NCBI RefSeq assembly: GCF_024494355.1
Contig: NZ_JAKNQY010000001.1
Location: 285,127-349,126, forward strand
Source: Pseudomonas sp. Q11
GTDB taxonomy: Bacteria > Pseudomonadota > Gammaproteobacteria > Pseudomonadales > Pseudomonadaceae
DNA length: 64,000 nucleotides
Direction: 5' to 3'
The notes under the pieces were generated by a model. It made no database searches. It had not been told where the DNA came from and worked only from the letters and a program-made list of their open reading frames with translations. Within the stretch, counting starts at the first letter, position 1, and every line of letters begins with the position of its first letter. Positions 36,771 to 45,848 of this stretch are shown here, piece by piece. The translations under genes were made by a program, and so were the position numbers.

Positions 36771-37014
36771 GGAGATCGAATTCCTGCGCAAGGTATCGCT
36801 GATCGCAACGCTCGCGGGGTGCTGGTCGGCGCGTCGCGCGCTGAGGCGTCACACTCCCATTTGGCGTGGTTGCCTCGGGGTGCCCACTATCGGATAGGGA
36901 ACCTTTCGCGACTCTTACCAGGAAGAAAATCGATGCCGGTCGATGGGTAAGTGTCCAGTAAGAAGAACTTTTCGACGATAGGGTCGTTTTCATCCTATTG
37001 ATCTGGAGAACCCC

Positions 37015-37836
37015 ATGCATTGCACGCCCCTGTTTACCTCTACAGCTTCAAGTGCAACCCGGTTGAGCGCCACCTCGTCAGCCCTGGTGCTCGGTCTGTG
37101 CTCATCCATGGCCGCCCTCGCTGCTGAGTCCGCCAACGCCGAGTCGACTTCATCCTGGGGCCTTGGCATGGGGGCGGTCAGCAGCCAGCAACCGTACAAG
37201 GGCGTCGACCGTGAAAGCCAGGCCATACCGCTGATCTACTTTGAAAATGACTACGTGCGAGTATTTGGCCCTACCGCCGAGATCAAGCTGCCGGGTTTTA
37301 CGATCAACGACTCCCAGCAACTGGATCTGAGCATCGTCGGTGAATACGACTTCAGTGGTTATGACGACGACGATGCCCGGTTCCTTGATGGCATGAGCGA
37401 CCGTAAAGGTGGCTTCTGGGCGGGCGCCAAGGTCCAGTGGCGCAACCCTCTGGCCGATGTCAGCGCCCAGTGGCTGGCGGACGTATCGGGCAACAGCAAG
37501 GGCCAGCGCTTCACCCTGGGTCTGGAGAGATCCTGGCAATGGGGTGAACACCTCACGCTCACGCCACGAATGGCGGCGATATGGCAGGACCAGAAGTACG
37601 TTGATTATTATTTTGGCGTTCGCGAAAGTGAAGCTCGCATCGATCGAGCGGCCTATGATGGGAAATCCGGTCTCAGTACCGAACTTGGCGTTCGTGGAAA
37701 CTATATGTTCGATGACCATCACTCCGTATTCCTTGACCTCAAGGCCACGAGCCTCGCCGATGAGATCAAGGACAGCCCGCTGGTAGACCGATCTACCGAA
37801 AACAGCGTGCTCTTCGGCTACCTGTACCGCTTCTGA
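37015..37836 (+). CDS. MipA/OmpV family outer-membrane protein
   Basis: A 273-residue exported protein with a signal peptide (cleavage near residue 38, after AAESANA) and the MipA/OmpV beta-barrel pattern: SSWGLGMGAVSSQQPYKGVD, IPLIYFENDYVRVFGPTAEIKLPG and a C-terminal aromatic (LFGYLYRF), as needed for barrel assembly. MipA proteins are linked to peptidoglycan machinery and to envelope responses to cationic peptides. GGAG lies six bases before the ATG. Its TGA overlaps the start of the next response regulator (TGATG), so sensor and target share one operon. Confidence 0.87.
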   Translation: MHCTPLFTSTASSATRLSATSSALVLGLCSSMAALAAESANAESTSSWGLGMGAVSSQQPYKGVDRESQAIPLIYFENDYVRVFGPTAEIKLPGFTINDSQQLDLSIVGEYDFSGYDDDDARFLDGMSDRKGGFWAGAKVQWRNPLADVSAQWLADVSGNSKGQRFTLGLERSWQWGEHLTLTPRMAAIWQDQKYVDYYFGVRESEARIDRAAYDGKSGLSTELGVRGNYMFDDHHSVFLDLKATSLADEIKDSPLVDRSTENSVLFGYLYRF

Positions 37837-38522
37837 TGAGCCGCATTCTGTTGGTCGAAGACCACGAACGATTGGCGCATCTGGTGTGCAAAGGCCTGGC
37901 GAGCGCCGGCATCGCCGTCGACGTAGTCAATCGCATCGATGGCGCGTGGGCGGCTATCGGGCGGGTCCCGTACCAGGCGCTGATTCTTGATCGAGGGTTA
38001 CCGGACGGCGACGGGCTCGTGTTGCTGCAGCGGTTGCGCAACGCCGGGCTTGGCGTGCCCTGCCTTGTCCTTACGGCGCGCGACGCGCTGCATGACCGTG
38101 TCGCAGGCCTTGATGCTGGGGCAGATGACTATTTGCCCAAGCCGTTCGCCATGGATGAGATGGTCGCGCGCGTGCGGGCCTTGCTAAGGCGTCCCGTGGA
38201 CTGTCGTCCACTGGCGCCGAGTCATGGTGACCTGAGCCTGCAACCCGATATCGGCGTCATGAGCTGTGCCAGTCAAAGCATCCCTCTCGCGCCGGCGGAA
38301 ATGCAGATCATGTTGTTGCTTTTGCGCAAGCCAGGGGAAATCGTGCGTCGCACCGCGATAGAAGCGGCAGGCTGGGGCTTGAGCGAAGCCGTCACGCCTA
38401 ACGCACTGGATGTGGCGCTTCACCGGATCCGCCGCAAGCTGCTTGCCATTGGCTCCCGCCATCGAATTGTCAACCTCAGAGGTCTCGGATATGCCCTTCG
38501 TCAAGAGGACGTGGCGCAATAG
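37836..38522 (+). CDS. OmpR-family response regulator (QseB/PmrA-like)
   Basis: A 228-residue regulator. The receiver domain carries Asp52 in LILDRGLPDGDG and the KPFAMDEM lysine, and the C-terminal winged helix ends in HRIVNLRGLGYAL. The winged-helix recognition part (GLSEAVTPNALDVALHRIRRKL) is typical of the QseB/PmrA/TctD group. It overlaps mipA upstream and the kinase gene downstream (32 bases), indicating tight translational coupling of one three-gene operon. Confidence 0.88.
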   Translation: MSRILLVEDHERLAHLVCKGLASAGIAVDVVNRIDGAWAAIGRVPYQALILDRGLPDGDGLVLLQRLRNAGLGVPCLVLTARDALHDRVAGLDAGADDYLPKPFAMDEMVARVRALLRRPVDCRPLAPSHGDLSLQPDIGVMSCASQSIPLAPAEMQIMLLLLRKPGEIVRRTAIEAAGWGLSEAVTPNALDVALHRIRRKLLAIGSRHRIVNLRGLGYALRQEDVAQ

Positions 38523-39885
38523 CATCAGCTTCAAGGTGCTGCTCGCCTACATTGTCGGCGTGGGGTTGAGCATCCTGCTGATTGCATTGGGAGTGCTCGC
38601 ACTCGTCACGTCAAAGAGCGATATTTTATTGACCACGGACGTCGCCGAACGCACCCATGAACTGGCCAGCAAGCTCCAGTTCGATGCCACTGGCCGGCCC
38701 ATCGGATTCGACAGCAGTGAGGGTGACCGAGTCTGGACCTTCGACAGTCTGGGGCGGGAAATCGGCCTCCGCGTGCTGGATTCAACGGGCAATGTGGCCC
38801 TGACCTCCACCGAAGCGACGTTTTGGTCTTCCGTTGCAACGAATCCGCCATTGGAACAGCCGAGATTCAAATTCGAGCGTGAAGGCATCGTCATGTACGC
38901 CGCCACCGCGCCTGTCGAGCATCAAGGCAAGACCTGGTATCTACAGTTCGCCGCCAGCGAAAGGCTAATGGATTTGCTCCATGGGGGATTTGCCTGGCCA
39001 TTCATGGGGGCCGGGATCGCGCTGTTCAGCCTGGTGCTGCTGTTCGTCTTCGGCGCCTGCGCTTACTTCACACTGGGCTACACCCTCAAACCCTTGCGTG
39101 AAGTGTCGGAGTCAGCGGCTGCCATCTCCCCTCGCTCCCTGCACTCCCGGTTGCAGGTAAAAACCGTGCCGTCCGAGGTCGAGCCGCTGGTCACCAGCTT
39201 CAATCAAGCGCTAGCGCGCCTGGAGCAGGGCTATCGTGTCCAGCAGGAGTTTCTTGCAACCGCAGCGCACGAGTTGAAAACACCGCTGGCGCTGATTCGC
39301 GCACAAATCGAACTGATGCACGACCATCACGCGCGCAACGCCCTGCTCAACGACGTGGCGCATATGACCCGGCAAGTTCACCAACTGCTGCACCTTACCG
39401 AAGCCAGTGAAGCGCAGAACTACAGTTTGGCCACGGTGGAAATAGCCGATGTCGCCCGGGAAGCCTCCGGCTATCTGCAGCGTATGGCCGAGGCCGTCGA
39501 CGTACGTCTCGTTCTGGTTGACGAGACTACTGACGGCGGCCAATGGCAGGCCGATCGGAGCGCGCTCTTCACGTTGCTCAAGAATCTGCTGGAAAATGCC
39601 ATTCAACATGCCCCCCGAAGTACTGAGGTCAGGATGCACGTCAGCGCGGGCGCACTCAGGGTGCGCGATTGGGGACCCGGCGTTGATCGCGAGCAATTGC
39701 CGCACTTATTCACTCGCTTCTGGCGGGGGCCGCATCGCCGTGATCACGGCGCGGGGCTTGGCCTGACTATCTGCCAGGAAATTGCCCGGGCCCATGGCTG
39801 GACGCTGTCTGCAAAGCGAGCGGAGCCGGGCCTGCTGTTTGAGTTGTCTCGGCCGGAGCGGTTGGATGACCCTGCCCGGCTTTGA
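38491..39885 (+). CDS. sensor histidine kinase (QseC-like)
   Basis: A protein of about 464 residues. TM1 is at about 16-40, followed by a periplasmic region to about 165 and TM2 at about 170-195. HAMP follows (LKPLREVSESAAAISPRSL), then HisKA with His260 in TAAHELKTPLAL, and a HATPase with LLKNLLENAIQHA and GAGLGLTICQEIA. The start MPFVKR at 38491 gives the expected topology; the longer frame lies inside the response regulator gene. It probably senses a periplasmic or membrane signal and controls mipA and perhaps the divergent RND operon. Confidence 0.87.
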   Translation: MPFVKRTWRNSISFKVLLAYIVGVGLSILLIALGVLALVTSKSDILLTTDVAERTHELASKLQFDATGRPIGFDSSEGDRVWTFDSLGREIGLRVLDSTGNVALTSTEATFWSSVATNPPLEQPRFKFEREGIVMYAATAPVEHQGKTWYLQFAASERLMDLLHGGFAWPFMGAGIALFSLVLLFVFGACAYFTLGYTLKPLREVSESAAAISPRSLHSRLQVKTVPSEVEPLVTSFNQALARLEQGYRVQQEFLATAAHELKTPLALIRAQIELMHDHHARNALLNDVAHMTRQVHQLLHLTEASEAQNYSLATVEIADVAREASGYLQRMAEAVDVRLVLVDETTDGGQWQADRSALFTLLKNLLENAIQHAPRSTEVRMHVSAGALRVRDWGPGVDREQLPHLFTRFWRGPHRRDHGAGLGLTICQEIARAHGWTLSAKRAEPGLLFELSRPERLDDPARL

Positions 39886-39924
39886 GTACCCGCGCTCGTG
39901 CGAATACCCCGCCGGGCTCGCCCC

Positions 39925-41679
39925 TCAGATAAACGCCAGGGCAGCCCGGGCATCCACGATCGCAGCCAGATGCTGTGCCAGCCTGGACGGCAAGTAGTCG
40001 AAAAAGAACCCCGCGCTTTGCAGCTTGTCGGCACGCAGGGGATCCGCTTCAGGCAATGCCCTGGAGACCCGTGCTGCCCGCGCCCAGGACAGGGCCAGCA
40101 GCGTTACGCCACACAACTGAAGGAAATCCCCTGCGATTCGATAGGGGTATTCGCTGTCTTCCCGCGTCCGTTCGACCACTTCCTCGACCACCGCAGCCAG
40201 GGTATTGCAAAGACTGTCCAGGGCTGCGGCGAACCTCTGGCACTCAACCCATTCGCCACCCAGCCTCGCCTCTTCGCGCATCTGCGCCAGCAGCAAGCCA
40301 AACGCCCGGCCGTGGTCGCCCAGGACCTTGCGCAGCAGCAGGTCATTGGCCTGAATTTCGTTGCTGCCCTCATAGATCATCGCAATGCGACTGTCGCGCA
40401 AGGTCTGCTCAATGGCGAACTCGGCGACGTAACCGCAACCGCCGAACACTTGCAAGGAGCTGCTGGCTTGGCGAAAACCCTGCTCGGTAAAGAACGCCTT
40501 GATGATCGGCGTCAACAGGTGCGCCAGTTGACTGGCATGCTGCCGGGTCTGTAGCTCCACGGCATGCTCGGCCTGATCCAGCAAATGGGCGGCCCAATAG
40601 CCGATGGCTCGCATGCCTTGGCTGGCAGTGCGCAACTCCAGCAACACCCGGCGCATGGCCGGATGATAATGAATCGGGTCGGCAGCCTGCGCCTCCACCC
40701 CTTCGGGTCTCAGCGGTGCGCGCATCTGCAACCGCTCGGCGGCATATTTCCTTGCGTTCTGCCACGCCGCCTCGGCATGCCCCAAGCCTTGCAGCCCGAC
40801 ATGCAGGCGCGCCGAATTCATCATCACGAACATCGCCGCCAGGCCCTGATTGGCTTCGCCGATCAACCAGCCTTGAGCGCCATCGAACACCAGGGAACAG
40901 GTGGCACTTCCCTTGATACCCATCTTGTGTTCCAGGCCGTCGCAGCGCACACCGTTGGCCTGGCCATCGTCCAGTCGTTTGGGCACCAGGAACAGTGAGA
41001 TGCCACGACTGCCCGACGGCGCATCTGGCAAGCGCGCCAACACCAGGTGCAGGATATTTTCCGTAAGGTCGTGCTCGCCGCCGGAGATAAACAGCTTGTT
41101 ACCCTGCAGGCGATAGCTGCCATCTTCGCCAGGCTCGGCGCGACAGCGTAGCAGGCCGACATCACTGCCTGCCTGGGGCTCGGTCAAACACATGGTAGGC
41201 AGGGTTTGGCCACTGACGATCTCGGGCAGATACCGTTCCTGCAGCCAAGGTGCGCCATGGCTCTTGAGGCACAGGTATGCACCGTAGACGATGCCGGTGT
41301 ACATGGCCCAGGCATGGTTGCTGGCATAGAGCATCTCTTGCAGCGCGGCATCGAGCAATTGCGGCAACCCCTGTCCACCCAGCGCCTCGCCACAAGCCAG
41401 CGCAGGCCAGCCACCGTCGACGTAAGCCTGATAGGCACTGGCAAAACCGTCCGGGGTACTGACCTGGCCTGCCTTCCAACGGCAGCCCTGGCGATCGCCG
41501 CTGCTGTTCAACGGCGCCAGCACGTTCTGACTGAAGCGGCCCGCCTCCTCCAGCACCTGCATCGCCAGCGGCAGATCAAGCGCTTCGAACGCCTGACAGC
41601 GACGCCATGTAGCGGGCGCCTGCAACCAGTGTTCGAACACAAATTGCATATCGCGCAGAGGTGCCTGGTAGCTCCACAT
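39925..41679 (-). CDS. acyl-CoA dehydrogenase
   Basis: A protein of about 584 residues in the longer bacterial acyl-CoA dehydrogenase class that opens MWSYQAPLRDMQFVFEHW. FAD/substrate segments include TMCLTEPQAGSDVG (about 150-163), FISGGEHDLTENI, and EFAIEQTLRDSRIAMIYEGSNEIQANDLLLRK. The last contains the catalytic glutamate (YEGSNEIQ) and the FAD contacts. It carries the C-terminal extra domain of this subgroup. It removes alpha-beta hydrogens from an acyl-CoA in beta-oxidation, passing electrons to ETF. GAGG lies seven bases before the ATG; the thiolase gene is upstream on the same strand. Confidence 0.88.
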   Translation of the reverse strand: MWSYQAPLRDMQFVFEHWLQAPATWRRCQAFEALDLPLAMQVLEEAGRFSQNVLAPLNSSGDRQGCRWKAGQVSTPDGFASAYQAYVDGGWPALACGEALGGQGLPQLLDAALQEMLYASNHAWAMYTGIVYGAYLCLKSHGAPWLQERYLPEIVSGQTLPTMCLTEPQAGSDVGLLRCRAEPGEDGSYRLQGNKLFISGGEHDLTENILHLVLARLPDAPSGSRGISLFLVPKRLDDGQANGVRCDGLEHKMGIKGSATCSLVFDGAQGWLIGEANQGLAAMFVMMNSARLHVGLQGLGHAEAAWQNARKYAAERLQMRAPLRPEGVEAQAADPIHYHPAMRRVLLELRTASQGMRAIGYWAAHLLDQAEHAVELQTRQHASQLAHLLTPIIKAFFTEQGFRQASSSLQVFGGCGYVAEFAIEQTLRDSRIAMIYEGSNEIQANDLLLRKVLGDHGRAFGLLLAQMREEARLGGEWVECQRFAAALDSLCNTLAAVVEEVVERTREDSEYPYRIAGDFLQLCGVTLLALSWARAARVSRALPEADPLRADKLQSAGFFFDYLPSRLAQHLAAIVDARAALAFI

Positions 41680-41736
41680 AAATAACCTCGTCAGGGGTAT
41701 AAAACGGACCACCCACCACTCAAGGCGGGCATAAAC

Positions 41737-42978
41737 TCAGGCGTGGTACGCCGGATTCTCGATCAACAACCCCATGCCCTGGCCACCGCCTACACAAGCC
41801 GCGGCTATCCCGTAGCGCAGATTGTGCTGGCGCAACTGCCTGGCCAAGGTCATGACCAACCGCAAGCCGGTAGCCGCCAGTGGATGCCCGACGGCCAAAG
41901 AGCCACCCTGGACGTTGAGCCGGGTCTGATCCAGCTCCAACTCCTGCGCGACCGCCAGTACCTGGGCCGCCTGGGCTTCGTTGATCTCGAAACGACCAAT
42001 GTCATCAAGACTCAATCCACTGCGTTGCAGCAACAGACGGATCGCGGGTGCCGGGCCAATGCCCATGAACTCAGGCGCCACACCGACCACCGCGCTGGCC
42101 AGCAAACGAGCCAGGGGCACACGCGTGCAGGCTGAGCCCCGTCCTACCAGGGCCGCCGCCGCGCCATCGACGACTGCGCAGCTGTTACCGGCGGTTTGTA
42201 CGCCACCCACATGCAACGCCCGCAGGCGCGACAGAGCCGAGAAGTCAGTGGGTCGTGGATGGCTGTCCTGGGTGACGATACCGGTGCCACGCGGCAGCTT
42301 GATGCCCCTTGGCTGATAGCCTTCCAGTTCAAACACCTGGTTATCAATGGGTACGATCTCCTCACACCATGCGCCTGCGCGCTGTGCCTGCAAGGCTCGC
42401 TGATGACTGTCGCAGGCATAACGGTCCACCGCCTCGCGACACAGATCATAGCGTCGCGCCAGGTTGTCGGCGGTGGCGATCATGTCCAACCCGGGGGCCG
42501 GGTCGTACAGGGCTTCCCAGAGAAAATCCTTGAATTGCACCCCGCCACCGAGACGAAACCCGTCCCGGTGTGTGTAGGCGGCAATCGGATTGCGTGACAT
42601 CGATTCACTGGCCACGCATAAGGCTAACTGAACGTCATCGCGCAACTGTCCAGCAGACTGGCGCAACAGCTCAAAGCCGGTGGCGCAGATGCGCTGCACC
42701 CCCAGCGCAGGAACCGTTTGCGCCACGCCGCTGTACAACCCGATGTGCCGTGGCAACAAATAGGCGTCAAAGCTGGCTTGGGCCATGGAGCCAGCCAGCA
42801 CGCTGTCTACGGCCAGAGGATCGATGCCGGCCCGGGCCAGCACCTCACGACCGACCTTGATCCCAAGATCGATAGGCGAAACCTGGGCCAGGGCCCCACC
42901 AAGATCAACCCAGGGGGTGCGCACCGCATCGAAAATCGCCACATCGGCAAAGGCGCAATATTGCCCTGCACTGCTCAC
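41737..42978 (-). CDS. thiolase (acetyl-CoA C-acyltransferase family)
   Basis: A 413-residue thiolase. The nucleophile Cys is in VQRICATGFELLR (about residue 97), the GHPLAATG histidine is near 367, and the second active-site Cys is in AACVGGGQGMGLLIE near the C-terminus. With the acyl-CoA dehydrogenase on the same strand it forms an incomplete beta-oxidation pair; hydratase and hydroxyacyl-CoA dehydrogenase must be supplied elsewhere. It has an 18-residue N-terminal extension before FDAVRTPW. A TTGACA-N17-TAGTTT promoter lies just upstream, at 43032-43060. Confidence 0.87.
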   Translation of the reverse strand: MSSAGQYCAFADVAIFDAVRTPWVDLGGALAQVSPIDLGIKVGREVLARAGIDPLAVDSVLAGSMAQASFDAYLLPRHIGLYSGVAQTVPALGVQRICATGFELLRQSAGQLRDDVQLALCVASESMSRNPIAAYTHRDGFRLGGGVQFKDFLWEALYDPAPGLDMIATADNLARRYDLCREAVDRYACDSHQRALQAQRAGAWCEEIVPIDNQVFELEGYQPRGIKLPRGTGIVTQDSHPRPTDFSALSRLRALHVGGVQTAGNSCAVVDGAAAALVGRGSACTRVPLARLLASAVVGVAPEFMGIGPAPAIRLLLQRSGLSLDDIGRFEINEAQAAQVLAVAQELELDQTRLNVQGGSLAVGHPLAATGLRLVMTLARQLRQHNLRYGIAAACVGGGQGMGLLIENPAYHA

Positions 42979-43031
42979 GCCCTGAGTTCCATGGCTTTTG
43001 CTCTCTCTTTGCGCACTTGAAGGTGAGCAAA

Positions 43032-43060
43032 AAACTAACCGGTCATTTTAGTTATGTCAA
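43032..43060 (-). promoter_or_regulatory. candidate sigma-70 promoter of the thiolase operon
   Basis: On the minus strand a perfect -35 TTGACA (43055-43060) is followed after 17 bases by TAGTTT (43032-43037) as a weak -10. The AT-rich gap between the LysR gene and the thiolase fits promoter use. It is about 55 bases upstream of the thiolase start. Confidence 0.45.
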
Positions 43061-43080
43061 TTAACCATTATCAAAATTAA

Positions 43081-44013
43081 CTAAATCTGTATCTGGTCAG
43101 CGGGAGAGAAATCCTCGAGTAATTCAATGAAGGATTGTCGCAACCAGCGGTTGGCCGGGTCATGATGGAAACGCGTATGCCAGTAAAGGTGAATGTCGTA
43201 TCCGCAAATATCCCATGGCAGCGGCACCAGGCGCACATCGGTGATGTCGGCAAACCTGCGTCCGACTGCCAAGGGTACAGTGGCGATCATGTCGGACTCG
43301 GCCACCAGAAACGGTACGCCCATAAACCGTGGCAGGCTGAAACGCACTCGACGGGTGATGCCGCGGCTCGCCAGCTCACGATCCAGCCCACTCATTCCAC
43401 GCCCGTCAGGCTGGACCGCGACATGTAATGCACTCTGATACTGCTCGGCGCTCATGCTGTCACCGATGGTCGGATGATCGCGACGAACGATGCAGACAAA
43501 CGAATGGCGATACAACGCACGATGCCGGATCGAGGTATTGAGCAAGCGTGGAAAATAGCCGATTGCCGCGTCCACCTCGCCGGCATCCAGCCCCTCCTCC
43601 AACTGCTCCGAGGACAACGCCAGGGTACGAATTCTTAATTGCGGCGCTTTACTGTCGAGCATTCGCATCAATCGGGGCAAGAACACCATCTCACCGATAT
43701 CCGACATGCACAGCACCAACTGGCGCTCGGAGTGTTCGGCAACGAAACCGGTGGAGGGCAACACCTCGCTGCTGACCATCTCCAGGATCCGTTGCACCGG
43801 CTCGGCGATCTGCAGGGCTCTGGCCGTAGGTTGCATGCCACGTGCAGTGCGAATGAACAATGGGTCATCGAACAGCGTGCGCAACTTGGCCAAGGCGAAG
43901 CTCATGGCAGGCTGGCTGAGCCCCATGAGATCACCGGCCAGGGTCACGCTTTGCTTTTTGCGCAGCGCATCGAAGACTTTCAGCAGGTTGAGATCGACGT
44001 CCTTGATATCCAT
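43081..44013 (-). CDS. LysR-type transcriptional regulator of the AcnX locus
   Basis: A protein of about 310 residues in the NodD/PcaQ-like subgroup that begins MDIKDVDLNLLKVFDALRKK, with helix-turn-helix LAGDLMGLSQPAMSFALAKLR. The longer frame that begins at 44124 has no family match before this start and is rejected. It is divergent from the IlvD-like gene with 122 bases between, so it is the likely regulator of the whole rightward cluster. An 18-bp dyad at 44054-44071 is the candidate operator. Confidence 0.88.
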   Translation of the reverse strand: MDIKDVDLNLLKVFDALRKKQSVTLAGDLMGLSQPAMSFALAKLRTLFDDPLFIRTARGMQPTARALQIAEPVQRILEMVSSEVLPSTGFVAEHSERQLVLCMSDIGEMVFLPRLMRMLDSKAPQLRIRTLALSSEQLEEGLDAGEVDAAIGYFPRLLNTSIRHRALYRHSFVCIVRRDHPTIGDSMSAEQYQSALHVAVQPDGRGMSGLDRELASRGITRRVRFSLPRFMGVPFLVAESDMIATVPLAVGRRFADITDVRLVPLPWDICGYDIHLYWHTRFHHDPANRWLRQSFIELLEDFSPADQIQI

Positions 44014-44053
44014 ATTTTGGATTTTATCTATAAGTAAAATAAGGTTTTCGGAT

Positions 44054-44071
44054 TCTAGGTCGAAGCCTAGA
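44054..44071. promoter_or_regulatory. candidate LysR operator dyad
   Basis: TCTAGG-N6-CCTAGA is a perfect 6-bp interrupted palindrome in the divergent gap between the LysR gene and the dehydratase. A second dyad, GTTAA-N5-TTAAC, lies at 44086-44100. The surrounding sequence is AT-rich, as expected for the promoters. Confidence 0.42.
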
Positions 44072-44135
44072 CTCGGTACAAGATCGTTAAGGTAATTAAC
44101 CGAATCGACATCTAATAAAAACAACGGAGCGAATC

Positions 44136-45848
44136 ATGCCCAAGAAGCTACGCAGTAATTTCCCCTACGGATCCTACTTGTGGGCTGTGCGTGCCGCCCA
44201 GTGGCGCGCCTTGGGAATTGAGGAAAGCGAGCTGGAAAAACCGAAAATCGCCATCGTGAACTCGTCGTCGAACCTGGCGATTTGTTTCAGTCATCTGGAT
44301 GGTATCGCTGCCAGCCTCAAGCAATCGATACGCGATGCCGGTGCGCTGCCCTTCGAAATTCGTACCGCCGCGCCCAGTGATTTCATCACCGGTGCCGGTG
44401 CGGGAGGCGCCTATATGCTCGCCGCCCGAGACCTCATCACCAACGATATTGAAGTAGCGGTTGAAGGCGCTCAGCTCGACGGCATGATCTGCCTGGCCTC
44501 TTGCGACAAAACAGTACCCGGCCAGTTGATGGCAGCCGCCCGGTTGAACATCCCGACGCTGATCGTTGTGTGCGGGTATCAGCCAAGCGGCGAATATAAC
44601 GGCCGGCACGTCGATATCGAAGATGTATTCATCAGTTCCATGCACGTGGTCACCGGCAAATTGCCAGTCGAGGAACTGGCCGGCATGGCACGCAACGCCA
44701 TCAAGGGGCCCGGGGTCTGTTCGGGCATGGGCACGGCCAACTCCATGCACCTGGTCTGTGAAGCCTTGGGCATGGCCTTGCCCGGCAGTTCCCCTATTGC
44801 AGCCAATAGCCCGCAGATGTTCGATTTCGTTCACCAGGCTGGCAAGCGCATCGTGGAAATGATCGAGGAAGATCTCAAGCCTCGCGACATCCTGACGCCT
44901 GCTGCCTTTGCCAACGCCGTTGCGACAATTCTCGCCGCGGGAGGCTCGGTCAACACCATCAAACATATGCAGGCGGTGGCGGCTGAAGGTGGCATTGACG
45001 TAGACGTGTACCAACTCTTCAGGGAACTGGGAAAAAAGATACCGGTGCTGGTCGGCGTACGACCAGTGGGCGAACACAGCATTGAGCAAATGGAAGCGGC
45101 AGGCGGTGGTCGCGGGCTGCTCAAGCGCCTTGAGCCTTTGCTGCACGGTGACGTGCTGACCGTCACCGGCAAAACCTTGACGCAAAACCTGTTGGGGGTA
45201 ACCGTCAGCGACGACGAGGTGATCCGCCCGTTGCACACCCCCTTTGCCACCCAACCGGCCATCGTGATGCTGCGCGGCAACATTGCCCCGCAGGCAGGCA
45301 TCGTCAAATACGGCATCGACCCGCGCAAGCCACGCCAGTTCAAGGGCCCCGCGATCTGCTTCGAGCGCTCCGCCGATGCCATCCAAGCGTTGCAGGACGG
45401 ACGTATCCAGCCCGGCCATGTCGTGGTCATGCGTGGTGCCGGCGTACAGGGCGGTCCCGCCATGGGCGGTGGCGCCTCGAAGGTGGTGTTCGCCATTGAC
45501 GGGGCCGGGCTGGGTGACCACGTGGCAATGCTGACCGACGGTCACCTTTCGGGGCTGGTGTGCAAAGGCCTGGTCGTGGCTGAGGTGGCTCCAGAAGCAG
45601 CCGTCGGCGGTCCTCTCGCACTGGTGGAGGACGGCGACATCATCGATATCGACCTGGATCTCAACACCCTTGACGCCAATATCAGCGAAACCCAAATGCA
45701 AGCCCGACGCGCCCGCTGGATACCTGCGGCCCCTCAGTTCGGTGGTGGCTGGCTGGATATATACCGCCACAATGTGTCCTCCATGGAACACGGTGCGGTG
45801 TTGATAAAGCCATTGGACATCACCCCGCCCGGGGAGCAACCGCAATGA
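44136..45848 (+). CDS. IlvD/Edd-family dehydratase of unknown substrate
   Basis: A 570-residue dihydroxyacid dehydratase-family enzyme. All three cluster cysteines are in place: Cys50 (LAICFSHLDG), Cys123 (ASCDKTVPG) and Cys195 (GVCSGMGTANSM). So are Asp82, Asp124 and the carbamylatable Lys125 of the magnesium site. Several usual motifs are changed: PCNxHL reads AICFSHL, SDGIxMGHEGM reads SDFITGAGAGGAYM, and the late GRFSGGTHG..IGHVSPEA reads GHLSGLVCKGLVVAEVAPEA. The enzyme should therefore dehydrate a hydroxy-acid other than the branched-chain, xylonate or gluconate substrates. Its stop overlaps the next start (ATGA). Confidence 0.85.
   Translation: MPKKLRSNFPYGSYLWAVRAAQWRALGIEESELEKPKIAIVNSSSNLAICFSHLDGIAASLKQSIRDAGALPFEIRTAAPSDFITGAGAGGAYMLAARDLITNDIEVAVEGAQLDGMICLASCDKTVPGQLMAAARLNIPTLIVVCGYQPSGEYNGRHVDIEDVFISSMHVVTGKLPVEELAGMARNAIKGPGVCSGMGTANSMHLVCEALGMALPGSSPIAANSPQMFDFVHQAGKRIVEMIEEDLKPRDILTPAAFANAVATILAAGGSVNTIKHMQAVAAEGGIDVDVYQLFRELGKKIPVLVGVRPVGEHSIEQMEAAGGGRGLLKRLEPLLHGDVLTVTGKTLTQNLLGVTVSDDEVIRPLHTPFATQPAIVMLRGNIAPQAGIVKYGIDPRKPRQFKGPAICFERSADAIQALQDGRIQPGHVVVMRGAGVQGGPAMGGGASKVVFAIDGAGLGDHVAMLTDGHLSGLVCKGLVVAEVAPEAAVGGPLALVEDGDIIDIDLDLNTLDANISETQMQARRARWIPAAPQFGGGWLDIYRHNVSSMEHGAVLIKPLDITPPGEQPQ

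Noticed and set aside
43081..44124. Longer version of the LysR gene starting at 44124
   Set aside because: The extra 37 residues cover the AT-rich promoter gap and match no family; the normal start MDIKDVDLN is at 44013.
44148..45845. 565-codon open frame on the minus strand opposite the IlvD-like gene
   Set aside because: It mirrors almost the full length of a well-supported plus-strand gene, has no family motifs and arises from high-G+C codon usage in the antisense frame.
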